From contig NZ_MVDD01000005.1 in NCBI RefSeq assembly GCF_002843315.1, forward strand, positions 62,001-126,000: a stretch of 64,000 nucleotides of DNA. The letters are read 5' to 3'. The notes beneath the pieces were generated by a model. That model saw only the letters and a list, made by a program, of their open reading frames with translations. It ran no database searches and was not told the DNA's origin. The first letter of the stretch is position 1, and every line of letters begins with the position of its first letter. This document shows positions 40,401 to 47,368 of the stretch, one piece after another. The stretch is from Labilibaculum filiforme (lineage in GTDB: Bacteria > Bacteroidota > Bacteroidia > Bacteroidales > Marinifilaceae). The translations under genes were made by a program, and so were the position numbers.

Positions 40401-40605
40401 CAATCGTAGTTCCTTTTATAACTACATTCGTACCTGGTATTGGCGTATTGTCTGTCGCAGATACAACAACACCAGTTACGGTTCGTTCTGTCTGCCCATA
40501 TGCCACAGTTGCAGAAAGCAACATTAGCGCAATTCCAGTAAAAATAAGCAACTGCCTTGATAAGGATTGCACCGGAATCTTTTGTTTCGCTTTTTTAATC
40601 ATCAT
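37405..40605 (-). CDS. SusC-like TonB-dependent oligosaccharide transporter
   Basis: 1066 residues. Signal peptide about 1-38 (ATVAYGQ), carboxypeptidase-like regulatory domain (VTGVVVSATDNTPIPGTNVV), plug motifs (DEVIVVGYGVQQKK, QPLYIIDGVQGD, AAIYGSQAANGVVLVTTKQG) and a C-terminal barrel ending in Phe. There is no STN domain, consistent with control by the hybrid sensor rather than FecR. First gene of the locus, with a Bacteroidetes -7 box 42 bp upstream. It imports oligosaccharides into the periplasm with TonB energy. Confidence 0.95.
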   Translation of the reverse strand: MMIKKAKQKIPVQSLSRQLLIFTGIALMLLSATVAYGQTERTVTGVVVSATDNTPIPGTNVVIKGTTIGGSTDIDGNFSIQVNENDVVVFSFIGFRSQEVLISNQQVVNIILVEDVSNLDEVIVVGYGVQQKKLVTGATSQMKGDAIQKQNATNPLQAMQGQTAGVNIASTSGQPGSDMRVTIRGIGTVGDSQPLYIIDGVQGDITTVNASDIESLDVLKDAASAAIYGSQAANGVVLVTTKQGKAGKAQISFDAYYGVQNVARTTDMLNSNEYISIMQEQALNSGSALYDASVFEGGADTDWVNQMFDDNAVTENYSLGITGGTDASVYAISLSYIDQEGVVGGSDVSNYERYGFRVNTEHKLYENILKIGQHMNFNYIKNNGVAVGNQYSNSLRGAFGTSPLSPVYSDNNIYESPYNDTSNSQWNTGDGNPYGALMTNNKNANDQQKMLADIYAELEPVKNLKIKSLFGFNYYASEYRSYSPLYQFSIYSYNNDHTTVNQSMSKGHTMTWTNTASYSFDINEVHKFDVLAGMEVVRFQGSDLNASNWDLLSQFNNFGGAYLNNTSGQAELDKDPETGDVKGVIEKRTVGGGPAVKSRRQSYFGRLGYNYKEKYMLNATLRADASSKFTKGNRWGYFPSVSAGWVATNESFMEGANEWMDFLKVRVSWGQVGNQSIDDFQYAAPINTSTNFSGSDPAANYVFGTALVNTPGAYPSRLSNPNVKWETSEQTNIGVDAYFMNSRLGVNADFYVKTTKDWLVTAPILATAGASAPVINGGDVKNTGIELALSWSDNIGDLHYHIGVNGAYNKNEVGQIPTDDGIIHGLSNMLYDNSPEFYRAENGHAIGYFWGYETAGIFQNEAEIQAWRDAGNGILQDGVKPGDVKYVDQDKDGIVNSDDKIDLGSGIPDLTYGFNLNLDYKGFDLAISANGVVGNEIVQSYRNQGNKKANYTTAILQRWTGEGTSNNMPRVSETNVNWQFSDLYIQNGDFLRISNIALGYDFSRLTQNSLFSQLRLYAAVQNAFTFTKYDGMDPEIGYGTESWVSGVDLGYYPRPRTFLIGVNLKF

Positions 40606-40646
40606 AGAAATCAGATTTAAATAAAACTCGGTTATTAAACATGTTG

Positions 40647-40654
40647 CAAATATA
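40647..40654 (-). promoter_or_regulatory. -7 box (TATATTTG) of the susC operon
   Basis: Read on the minus strand, TATATTTG matches the Bacteroidota consensus TAnnTTTG exactly. It lies 41 nt upstream of the susC start codon. It is the likely promoter of the whole polysaccharide locus. Confidence 0.6.
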
Positions 40655-40673
40655 TTGCGGACTTACCTCTAAC

Positions 40674-40690
40674 TTGTTAAAAATTGTTAA
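40674..40690. promoter_or_regulatory. Direct repeat TTGTTAA x2, candidate HTCS operator
   Basis: TTGTTAA occurs at 40674-40680 and 40684-40690, spaced 10 bp (one helical turn). It starts about 20 bp upstream of the -7 box, at the -33 region. AraC-type outputs of hybrid sensors bind such direct repeats. Role inferred from position. Confidence 0.4.
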
Positions 40691-41244
40691 CGAATAAGGG
40701 TTCAAATGATAACAGACATGTAACTAATGATACCATTATATGTTAGAAATGTTAATACATAAAATAAGAAAAACACAAAAACACACACATTACCAACTAC
40801 ATAAGAAGAATTGTAAATGATAAAACTTTAATTTGCAATTAAAAGATATCTAAATACGAAAATAGAGATATTGGGATTCTAAATGAGCTACTAATCATTC
40901 CGACTAATAGTTGTGTGAATAGGCAAGCAAATTCATCGTGAATATGAACAGATACATCACACCAAATTAATTGAAACATACATATTTTTGGTAACAACTA
41001 AATTTATTCACTATTCGACGATGATCGCAAGAACCATGTTTGACAATATGTTTAGGCTTACTAATACAGGAGATGTACTTATTTTGGGATTAAGCTACGA
41101 TAACAACCAAATTGGTGAATTTAAAAAGATGCATGGAAAATATGACATTCATTAATTGTCAACATTAGTGAACACTCAGGTGAACTCAACTTTCAGAACA
41201 TTCAAATCACCAACAATCAAAGCATTGTCAAACATAAGTTCTAC
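40691..41244. other. Right end of island, no supported gene
   Basis: AT-rich with no recognisable gene. A 44-codon frame (41021-41155, plus strand, MIARTMFDNMFRL start) lacks a clear ribosome site and any family resemblance. Two GTGAAC motifs at 41168-41173 and 41180-41185 echo the inverted repeat at the left end. Confidence 0.4.
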
Positions 41245-41322
41245 TCCCTCTTTCTCCGCAACTTAGGATTTATCCTAAAGCAAAAGACTGTAAATCAAGG
41301 GATTTACAGTCTTTTTTGTTTT
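41245..41322 (+). repeat. attR: second copy of tRNA-Ser 3' end and terminator
   Basis: 78 bp identical to 1122-1199, including the last 14 nt of tRNA-Ser and the terminator hairpin (41284-41318). No tRNA 5' part precedes it. It marks the right boundary of the island; everything to its right is old chromosome. Confidence 0.9.
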
Positions 41323-41588
41323 CAAGCTATTCATTCTTGTATAAATAAATTAGAATCGAAAATAAATCCTAAAAATAATCCCACTTCAAACAAATAGTTA
41401 AAGTAGGATTATTAATTACAATTAATCAGTAACACCTAATTGCATTACCTACCACATATCTTTCACAAACCACACGATACTATCGTACGAGGGAGTACGC
41501 TTGCTTTCTTATTTCCTGTTTCTTGTTCCTCATCTCATCTACCCCTAAATGGACTTCGTCGATTTCCACTTCGTTCCAATTCCCTAAC

Positions 41589-41754
41589 GGGGACTCTCCC
41601 AAACCGATTACCCTTTTAAGCCCCTTTAGGGTTTGGGGTAATGCATAACTTCGACTTCTCTTCTATTCTTTTTACTTCACTTCTCATTACCCCTAAATCC
41701 CCTGAAGGGGACTTTCCCAAACCGATTACCCTTTTAAGCCCCTTTAGGGTTTGG
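41589..41754. repeat. Two 48-bp direct repeats in intergenic DNA
   Basis: 41589-41636 and 41707-41754 are identical except for one base. Both begin GGGGACT and end GCCCCTTTAGGGTTTGG, and contain AAACCGATTACCC. The region 41323-41846 holds no gene apart from these and a terminator. It looks like a dispersed intergenic repeat family of the host. Confidence 0.7.
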
Positions 41755-41785
41755 CGTTATTTCAACATAACTTCAACTAGCAGAA

Positions 41786-41826
41786 AACAAAAAAAAACTA
41801 CCCATTTTTACAAGTAGTTTTTTTAT
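41786..41826 (-). terminator. Terminator of the DUF6261 gene
   Basis: AAAAAAACTAC (41791-41801) pairs with GTAGTTTTTTT (41814-41824), 20 nt beyond the stop codon of the minus-strand gene. The A-run supplies the U-tract in the minus transcript. Confidence 0.7.
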
Positions 41827-41846
41827 TCTTATTGGTAAGAAGTAGC

Positions 41847-42572
41847 TTATGCAACAGGGGTTTCTTCCTGACTGGCACTTCTGTTTTTTAATAACTGATT
41901 GTATTTTCCTATTAACTCGTTCGATGAATTAATTACCTGACCATAAGTTGGCTCGTCGCCAATAATTGCATAGGCTTGCAGTAAATCATTTAAATCATCG
42001 TAAGTTTTTGCAATTTGCTTGCGCAGATCAATGGTTCTAATATCCAATTGACTTGCATCCGTATCGACCCGATCGATATAGTTTGCCCGGAACAAATCGT
42101 TCTGTTTTTTTATTTCGTTCACCCAGTCGAACAGATTTAATGAAACCAAAGCATCGGTTAATTCACTGGTGCTTAACCAACGTTGACTAAGGTTATCGAG
42201 AACCTGAGTTTCCTCCTGATAGCCGAGCCTTTGAATTCCTGTTCCATAGGTGCGTAAAGAATTCCATAATAATTCAGCCTTCATTTTAAGTGCACTGTCG
42301 AAATGATGACAATAACCTTCAATAATTAAATCGATACCCGCAATTAAATTGTCGCGTTCGGCATCAACCTCCTGCAATTTTCCGGTTAATTTACTGCCCA
42401 ATTCTGGTTTAAAAACACTGTCTACCTGCTTAACCAATAGAATTAGCTCATTCAGCTTTTCTTTTACTCGAGAGGCGCTTATGCTTTTACCCTCAACCAA
42501 CTGAATAAGAGTTTTAAAAAACTCAATGAATTCGCTGTTTCGCAAGTTCGACAGCTTTACTTTTTCGATCAT
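41847..42572 (-). CDS. DUF6261-like protein
   Basis: 241 residues, no signal peptide or membrane segment. Predicted almost all helical, with heptad-like stretches (RVKEKLNELILLVKQVDSVF, RKQIAKTYDDLNDLL). It resembles the DUF6261 family, common in Bacteroidota and often multi-copy with low conservation; function unknown. Single gene with its own terminator. Confidence 0.65.
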   Translation of the reverse strand: MIEKVKLSNLRNSEFIEFFKTLIQLVEGKSISASRVKEKLNELILLVKQVDSVFKPELGSKLTGKLQEVDAERDNLIAGIDLIIEGYCHHFDSALKMKAELLWNSLRTYGTGIQRLGYQEETQVLDNLSQRWLSTSELTDALVSLNLFDWVNEIKKQNDLFRANYIDRVDTDASQLDIRTIDLRKQIAKTYDDLNDLLQAYAIIGDEPTYGQVINSSNELIGKYNQLLKNRSASQEETPVA

Positions 42573-42700
42573 AATAAAAGTTTTAAATTTTAATAACAGG
42601 CATGAATATAGTGTTTTTTTAGGTGAACAAAAAAAAATTTTAATATTTGTATTATGTTTTTATGAAAGTTAACTGCTGCAAAATAGAACCGCTTTGCTGG

Positions 42701-42876
42701 CTGATGGAAGGTCCATGCAGCCTTGCGACAAGCTTCCATCGGCTGATGGAAGGTCCATGCAGCCTTGCGACAAGCTTCCATCGACTGATGGAAGGTCCAT
42801 GCAGCCTTGCGACAAGCTTCCATCGGCTGATGGAAGGCCCATGCAGCCTTGCGTCAGCTTCCATCGGCTGATGGAA
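42701..42876. repeat. 42-bp tandem repeat, 4 copies plus a partial
   Basis: Units start at 42701, 42743, 42785 and 42827; a partial fifth starts near 42867. Units 1-3 differ by one base at most; the fourth is slightly shorter. Each unit begins CTGATGGAAG and ends CTTCCATCGG, so GATGGAAG and CTTCCATC can pair into a hairpin. All frames stay open because 42 is a multiple of 3, creating several spurious overlapping ORFs. The rest of the gap 42573-43056 contains only the hsdR terminator. Confidence 0.92.
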
Positions 42877-42967
42877 GCTGGTGAGCCCTCTAAACCAAGC
42901 TTAATGGGTATTTTTTCGAGGAAGCCTTGCAGCAACTGCTTATTCCTGGTTGCCTATTGTATTGTGC

Positions 42968-43000
42968 AAAAAAAGCCTGCAAACAGAAAATTTGCAGGCT
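42968..43000 (-). terminator. Terminator of the type I RM operon
   Basis: AGCCTGCAAA pairs perfectly with TTTGCAGGCT, and the minus transcript then has a run of seven U. Located 57 nt after the hsdR stop codon. Confidence 0.85.
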
Positions 43001-43056
43001 GTACCAATGCTTTAAAAAAATTTTCTCCCGAAAGAGCTAACTAACTGTTTTTTTGC

Positions 43057-46000
43057 CTAAACATGTCCCCCCACTCCCTTAAATTTCTCCACAAATGAGG
43101 CAATCTTTTGAAAAACACTTTGTTTCTTCTGTAAGTATTTCGGATTTAAGGGACTCATTTTAGGTAAAATAGCATTGAGCTCTGTACCATTTTCCGATGC
43201 GTATTCCCGCTTTAAGGAGGCGGTAATGTATCGTTTCGCTTCTTCTTCATTTAAGTCCTCCTCTGCAATTATTTCGCTAAGCTCCTGTTTTTGCTTCGCT
43301 TGAGCATAAGTAAAGAAAGCATCAATAATACTTGCTTTATCGTGAATGGTATCTAAATCGGTTTCATGGATAAAAGCAACCACTAAGCTCTCTTTTGCCC
43401 GGTTGCCTATGCTGGCACGAATCATACGACGAACCTCTTCTATTAAGGAGTCTTTGTCTTTTATTTTTTTATTGTGATCAAAAATCAATTCAAGAATATA
43501 ATCCAGGTCTATCTCCTGAGATTTGAGCAAATCTACCTCAAAAACAACATCGTCCCAATCTATTGCCGATTCCTCGGCCTCCTTGCCACTTCTCTCTTTA
43601 CGCAGCCAATCCCGAATATCGTTATAGGTAGATCGGTAGTCTTGTACGGTTCGTTCTGTAGGCACATCTACCTCCTGCATAGTCGCTATTTCCTCATCGC
43701 TTACAAAGTACGTATCCTTAAAGTCTTCAATCGCTTTAGAATCTTCCTTGTTAAGTGCTTTTAGCGCTTTTAGGCTCACAAACTCATCATAGTTTTGGAG
43801 GATATTTTCAATGCGAAGATACTCACCAAAGAGTTTCGCAAATTCTTTTTTATCTTTTTCTGTTACAATCTCATCGGGGCTTGGGAATTTCTCATTCAAT
43901 TCCTTTACCACATCGATGTATCCACGACGAGCTTCTCCTGTTGCAATATCCGTAAAGCCTTCTAAATACTCTTTATAGCTTTTCTCCAGCACTACATTTT
44001 TGGTACTGCTATCCCCAAAAAGGGTAATGGCATCAATCGTTGCCTGTTCCAAATCTCTAAAGGTGACAATATTGCCAAAGGTTTTGGTGGCATCATAAAT
44101 ACGATTGGTACGCGAAAAAGCCTGCATTAAGCCATGATAATGCAGATTTTTATCAACAAAAAGAGTATTTAAGCTTGGCGCATCGAAACCCGTTAGAAAC
44201 ATTCCCACTACAATAAGCAGATCAATATCTTTATTTTTTACCCGCTTGGCAAGATCCTTATAGTAGTCCTGAAAGCCTTTACTATCGATGCCATAATTCA
44301 TTTTAAACATGCCATTATAGTCATTAATAGCCGCGCTTAAAAACTCTTTTGCGCTGGTATCCATAGCAGCGGTTTCGAAAGACTCATCGGTAATTTCTCC
44401 GATGGCATTTTGTGCTTCGTTGGCGGCAAAGGAGAAGATAGTGGCAATCTTTAGAGCTTGATCGCTTGCTTGCTGCAGCTGGTTTATTGCTTGGTAGTAG
44501 CATTTTGCAGCATCAACACTGCTAACAGCAAACATGGCATTAAACCTTTTTTTACTTCCTTGTGTTCTATGGGTTTTCTGCCTAAAGTTTTGCAGAATAT
44601 ATTTAGAAATCTCGTTGATACGAGTTGGGTGAAGCAATGCTTCCTTATTTTCTGCTGCGCTTAACTTCTTCTCATCTAGTTCGGTTTCAAAAGCCTTAAA
44701 ATGGGGGCGAACATTATTGTAGTCTACCTTAAACTTCAATACTTTCTCGTCTCTAATGGCATCGGTAATTACGTAGGAGTGCAATTCGCGACCAAAAACA
44801 CTGGCCGTAGTCTCGGCACCCAACGCATTTTCGGGAAAAATAGGCGTTCCTGTAAAACCAAATTGATAGTACTTTTTAAACTTCTTTTTTAGGTTCTTTT
44901 GTGCCTCGCCAAATTGTGAACGGTGCGCTTCATCGAAAATAAAAACCACTTGCTTTTGAAAAATTGGGAGCTCACTCTCCCCTTTCATCAGGTTGTTCAG
45001 CTTCTGAATGGTGGTTACAATAATTTTATTATCCTCCTTATCGATATTTCTTTTTAAGCCCGCTGTGCTCTCCGAACCATTCACACTATCGGGAGAGAAT
45101 CGTTGGTACTCTTTCATGGTTTGGAAATCGAGATCTTTTCGATCGACCACAAAAAATACTTTATCGATAAATTCCAGTTCGGTAGCCAAACGTGCTGCTT
45201 TAAAACTGGTAAGGGTTTTTCCCGATCCTGTGGTATGCCAGATGTACCCGCCACTTTCCGATTTAGACCACTTTTTGGCTTGATAGGAACTTGCTATCTT
45301 CCATAAAATTCGTTCGGTAGCAGCAATTTGGTAGGGGCGCATTATTAAAAGCGTGTTGCTTATATCGAATACCGAATAGTTAAAAAGAACATTTAAAAGC
45401 GTTCTTTTTTGAAAAAAGGTGATCGTAAAATCCTTTAGGTCTTTAATAAGGGAATTATCCGACTTCGCCCAGTTCATGGTAAAGTCGAAACTATTTTTAT
45501 TTCGCTCTACAGTATTGGCAAAATAGCGGCTGTCGGTACCATTCGAAATCACAAAAATTTGTAAGTACTTAAAAAGAGAATTTTCGCTGTTAAAGCTCTC
45601 TTTGGTGTAACGGTGCACCTGATTAAAGGCTTCGCGAATGGCAACTCCTCGTTTTTTTAGTTCTATTTGTACCAAAGGCAAGCCATTTACTAAAATGGTT
45701 ACATCGTAACGGTTTGCCTGAGTCCCTTTTTGCTCAAATTGTGAGATGACCTGCACTTTATTACGAGCAACATTCTTTTTATCTGCCAGGTAAATATTTT
45801 GAATATGTCCATCATCAAATACAAAATCGTAGATGTAGTTATCGTGCAGTTTTTTTGTTTTGTCGATAAGGTTATCAGCAGGTTTGTCTAAATATTCCTC
45901 CACAAAACGAGACCATTCTCCCTCTTTAAACTCCATTTTGTTGAGCGTTTGCAACTGCAGCCTTACATTGGCGAGCATTGCCTCGGGAGTGGTAAGCTTA

Positions 46001-46164
46001 GGCAGGTATTCATAACCTTGATTGCTTAAATCCTGAATCAACTCTTTTTCTAAACTTGCCTCGCTTTGATAGATTACAGGTGCCTCATTCACCTCCGAAA
46101 ACTTCGTGTAGTTGTCTAAAACAATAAAATTGTTTGTTTCGGCTATGGTTTTGTAGTTGCTCAT
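43057..46164 (-). CDS. hsdR: Type I restriction enzyme, motor/nuclease subunit HsdR
   Basis: 1035 residues, full length. The N-terminal nuclease domain has the PD-(D/E)xK pattern: Asp in [10 protein letters not shown] and ELK in VQIELKKRG. The SF2 translocase has Walker A HTTGSGKT (about 310), DEAH in [12 protein letters not shown] (about 410) and later motifs FTGTPIF and [13 protein letters not shown] helical C-terminal domain (about 800-1035) docks to the methylase. It cleaves unmodified DNA after ATP-driven translocation. Its start codon follows the RAYT stop by 4 nt, so its translation is probably coupled to the intruding transposase gene. Confidence 0.96.
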   Translation of the reverse strand: MSNYKTIAETNNFIVLDNYTKFSEVNEAPVIYQSEASLEKELIQDLSNQGYEYLPKLTTPEAMLANVRLQLQTLNKMEFKEGEWSRFVEEYLDKPADNLIDKTKKLHDNYIYDFVFDDGHIQNIYLADKKNVARNKVQVISQFEQKGTQANRYDVTILVNGLPLVQIELKKRGVAIREAFNQVHRYTKESFNSENSLFKYLQIFVISNGTDSRYFANTVERNKNSFDFTMNWAKSDNSLIKDLKDFTITFFQKRTLLNVLFNYSVFDISNTLLIMRPYQIAATERILWKIASSYQAKKWSKSESGGYIWHTTGSGKTLTSFKAARLATELEFIDKVFFVVDRKDLDFQTMKEYQRFSPDSVNGSESTAGLKRNIDKEDNKIIVTTIQKLNNLMKGESELPIFQKQVVFIFDEAHRSQFGEAQKNLKKKFKKYYQFGFTGTPIFPENALGAETTASVFGRELHSYVITDAIRDEKVLKFKVDYNNVRPHFKAFETELDEKKLSAAENKEALLHPTRINEISKYILQNFRQKTHRTQGSKKRFNAMFAVSSVDAAKCYYQAINQLQQASDQALKIATIFSFAANEAQNAIGEITDESFETAAMDTSAKEFLSAAINDYNGMFKMNYGIDSKGFQDYYKDLAKRVKNKDIDLLIVVGMFLTGFDAPSLNTLFVDKNLHYHGLMQAFSRTNRIYDATKTFGNIVTFRDLEQATIDAITLFGDSSTKNVVLEKSYKEYLEGFTDIATGEARRGYIDVVKELNEKFPSPDEIVTEKDKKEFAKLFGEYLRIENILQNYDEFVSLKALKALNKEDSKAIEDFKDTYFVSDEEIATMQEVDVPTERTVQDYRSTYNDIRDWLRKERSGKEAEESAIDWDDVVFEVDLLKSQEIDLDYILELIFDHNKKIKDKDSLIEEVRRMIRASIGNRAKESLVVAFIHETDLDTIHDKASIIDAFFTYAQAKQKQELSEIIAEEDLNEEEAKRYITASLKREYASENGTELNAILPKMSPLNPKYLQKKQSVFQKIASFVEKFKGVGGHV

Positions 46165-46168
46165 AATG

Positions 46169-47209
46169 TTATATCATCCAGGGTTCTTCGTTATATGGTG
46201 TTGGTGTTTCCATCACAACATTTCCATCACCACCGTTTAATTTATCGTTTTTCCATTTTTGTGGATTATCAATTATGTATTGCGAAATGCGTTGGTATTC
46301 GTTTTCATCACGAATAATATGTTCCCAATAATTGCGTTGCCACAATTTACCATTAAATCGTGGCCAATTGTTTTGTTTTACCCCACGAATATATTCATTT
46401 GTGGTCATCGTTTTTAACCATTGTATGATATGCCGTAGGGGCGAACCTGTGTGTTCGCCCAATACATTGGCGGGTGCGCCCAATACATTGGCGGGTGCGC
46501 CCAATACATTGGCGGGTGCGCCCAACACATTGGCGGGTGCGCCCAACACATTGGCGGGTGCGCCCGATACATTGGCGGGTGCGCCCAATACATTGGCGGG
46601 TGCGCCCGATACATTGGCGGGTGCGCCCAATACATTGGCGGGTGCGCCCAACACATTGGCGGGTGCGCCCGATACATTGGCGGGTGCGCCCAACACATTG
46701 GCGGGTGCGCCCAACACATTGGCGGGTGCGCCCAACACATTGGCGGGTGCGCCCGATACATTGGCGGGTGCGCCCAATACATTGGCGGGTGCGCCCAACA
46801 CATTGGCGGGTGCGCCCAATACATTGGCGGGTGCGCCCAACACATTGGCGGGTGCGCCCGATACATTGGCGGGTGCGCCCGATGTCGGAACATCGTTCGT
46901 TTTATTAGGGCAGACACATAGGTCTGCCCCTACGTTAATTCCGGTATTTTGGATGATGAAATGGATATGATTGGGCATTATTATTAATTCGTGGCATTTT
47001 ATATCGGGGAATTTGTTTTCCAATTCGTAATACCATTTTTCAATCATTTTGCCTGCGTCATTCAAAATCATTTTCCCATTATTGATATCGCCAAACATAC
47101 GGGCCCGGTTTTGCGTGCAAATGGTAATGAAATAGAATCCTGCCTGCGAATAATCGTACCCTTTTAATCGGATGGATTTGCGGTGGTGTTTTTGTGGATT
47201 GTATTGCAT
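46169..47209 (-). CDS. REP-associated tyrosine transposase (RAYT) with in-frame 21-bp repeat array
   Basis: I use ATG 47209 ([20 protein letters not shown], the usual family start) rather than the TTG at 47236; 346 residues. N-terminal Y1/HUH part with the HxH pair in [10 protein letters not shown]-terminal part with [20 protein letters not shown]. Between them the sequence GADLCVCP is followed by 20 copies of the heptapeptide GAPANV(L/S), then GEHTGSPL. The two flanking peptides are the translation of REP palindrome arms. RAYTs mobilise REP hairpins. It lies inside the hsd operon, between hsdS and hsdR, in the same direction. Whether the 140-residue insert allows folding is unknown. Confidence 0.85.
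   Translation of the reverse strand: MQYNPQKHHRKSIRLKGYDYSQAGFYFITICTQNRARMFGDINNGKMILNDAGKMIEKWYYELENKFPDIKCHELIIMPNHIHFIIQNTGINVGADLCVCPNKTNDVPTSGAPANVSGAPANVLGAPANVLGAPANVLGAPANVLGAPANVSGAPANVLGAPANVLGAPANVLGAPANVSGAPANVLGAPANVLGAPANVSGAPANVLGAPANVSGAPANVLGAPANVLGAPANVLGAPANVLGAPANVLGEHTGSPLRHIIQWLKTMTTNEYIRGVKQNNWPRFNGKLWQRNYWEHIIRDENEYQRISQYIIDNPQKWKNDKLNGGDGNVVMETPTPYNEEPWMI
46436..46932. repeat. REP palindromes flanking the VNTR
   Basis: On the left, GTAGGGGCGAACCTGTGTGT runs on into TCGCCC and folds as GGGCGAAC/GTTCGCCC. On the right, at 46909-46932, GGGCAGAC pairs with GTCTGCCC followed by CTAC. Both carry the outer GTAGGGGC / GCCCCTAC signature of one REP family. They face each other across the array, as in a bipartite REP element. 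Confidence 0.8.
46461..46880. repeat. 21-bp VNTR, 20 units, inside the RAYT gene
   Basis: Exactly 420 bp of the unit AATACATTGGCGGGTGCGCCC. Unit variants begin AATACATT, AACACATT or GATACATT and are mixed along the array. The unit codes for GAPANVL or GAPANVS on the minus strand. Because 21 is a multiple of 3, copy changes keep the frame, and all other frames are also open through the array. Confidence 0.97.
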
Positions 47210-47266
47210 TTTTATTTTTTTTATTCGTTGAGGCAATCCCGTCGGTTACCTTTTTCATTATTTGGA

Positions 47267-47368
47267 ACGACCATTTTATTTTGGGCGACCATCATTATCA
47301 ATGGGCGACCATTTTATTTTGGGCGACCATCATTATCAATGGGCGACCACGTAGGGTCGCCCCTACGG
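47267..47368. repeat. REP palindrome and 38-bp tandem duplication at the hsdS 3' end
   Basis: Two 38-bp units (47267-47304 and 47305-47342; shared core GCGACCATCATTATCAATGG) run into a palindrome GGGCGACC ACGTA GGTCGCCC ending in CTACGG. It resembles the REP inside the RAYT gene. The TAG stop codon of hsdS (47363-47365) lies within the palindrome's CCCTACGG end, so the repeat has fixed the C-terminus of HsdS. Confidence 0.8.

Larger units (their letters stand above)
1122..41322. mobile_element. Integrated genomic island at tRNA-Ser (decayed conjugative element with polysaccharide locus)
   Basis: Bounded by 78-bp direct repeats made from the tRNA-Ser 3' end, with a tyrosine integrase next to the tRNA. 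Contents: integrase, a traG remnant, other decayed DNA, IS256 and IS3 family elements, a fecR/susC/susD/thioredoxin cluster and an 11-gene polysaccharide-utilisation locus. No relaxase, coupling protein or intact conjugation gene was found, so transfer would need help. The integrase and both att sites look intact, so excision remains possible. Confidence 0.85.

Noticed and set aside
41021-41155. 44-codon ORF near the right island end
   Set aside because: No family match or ribosome site; could be a gene fragment, so kept only as a note.
42590-43044. Five overlapping ORFs in the 42-bp array
   Set aside because: They arise from the period being a multiple of 3; none has non-repeat protein features.
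46461-46880. CRISPR-like array
   Set aside because: Units are contiguous 21-mers without unique spacers and lie within a coding frame.
46332-46970. Long ORFs on both strands through the 21-bp array (for example 212 codons on the plus strand)
   Set aside because: A 21-bp repeat without stops opens every frame; only the minus-strand frame continues into RAYT domains on both sides.
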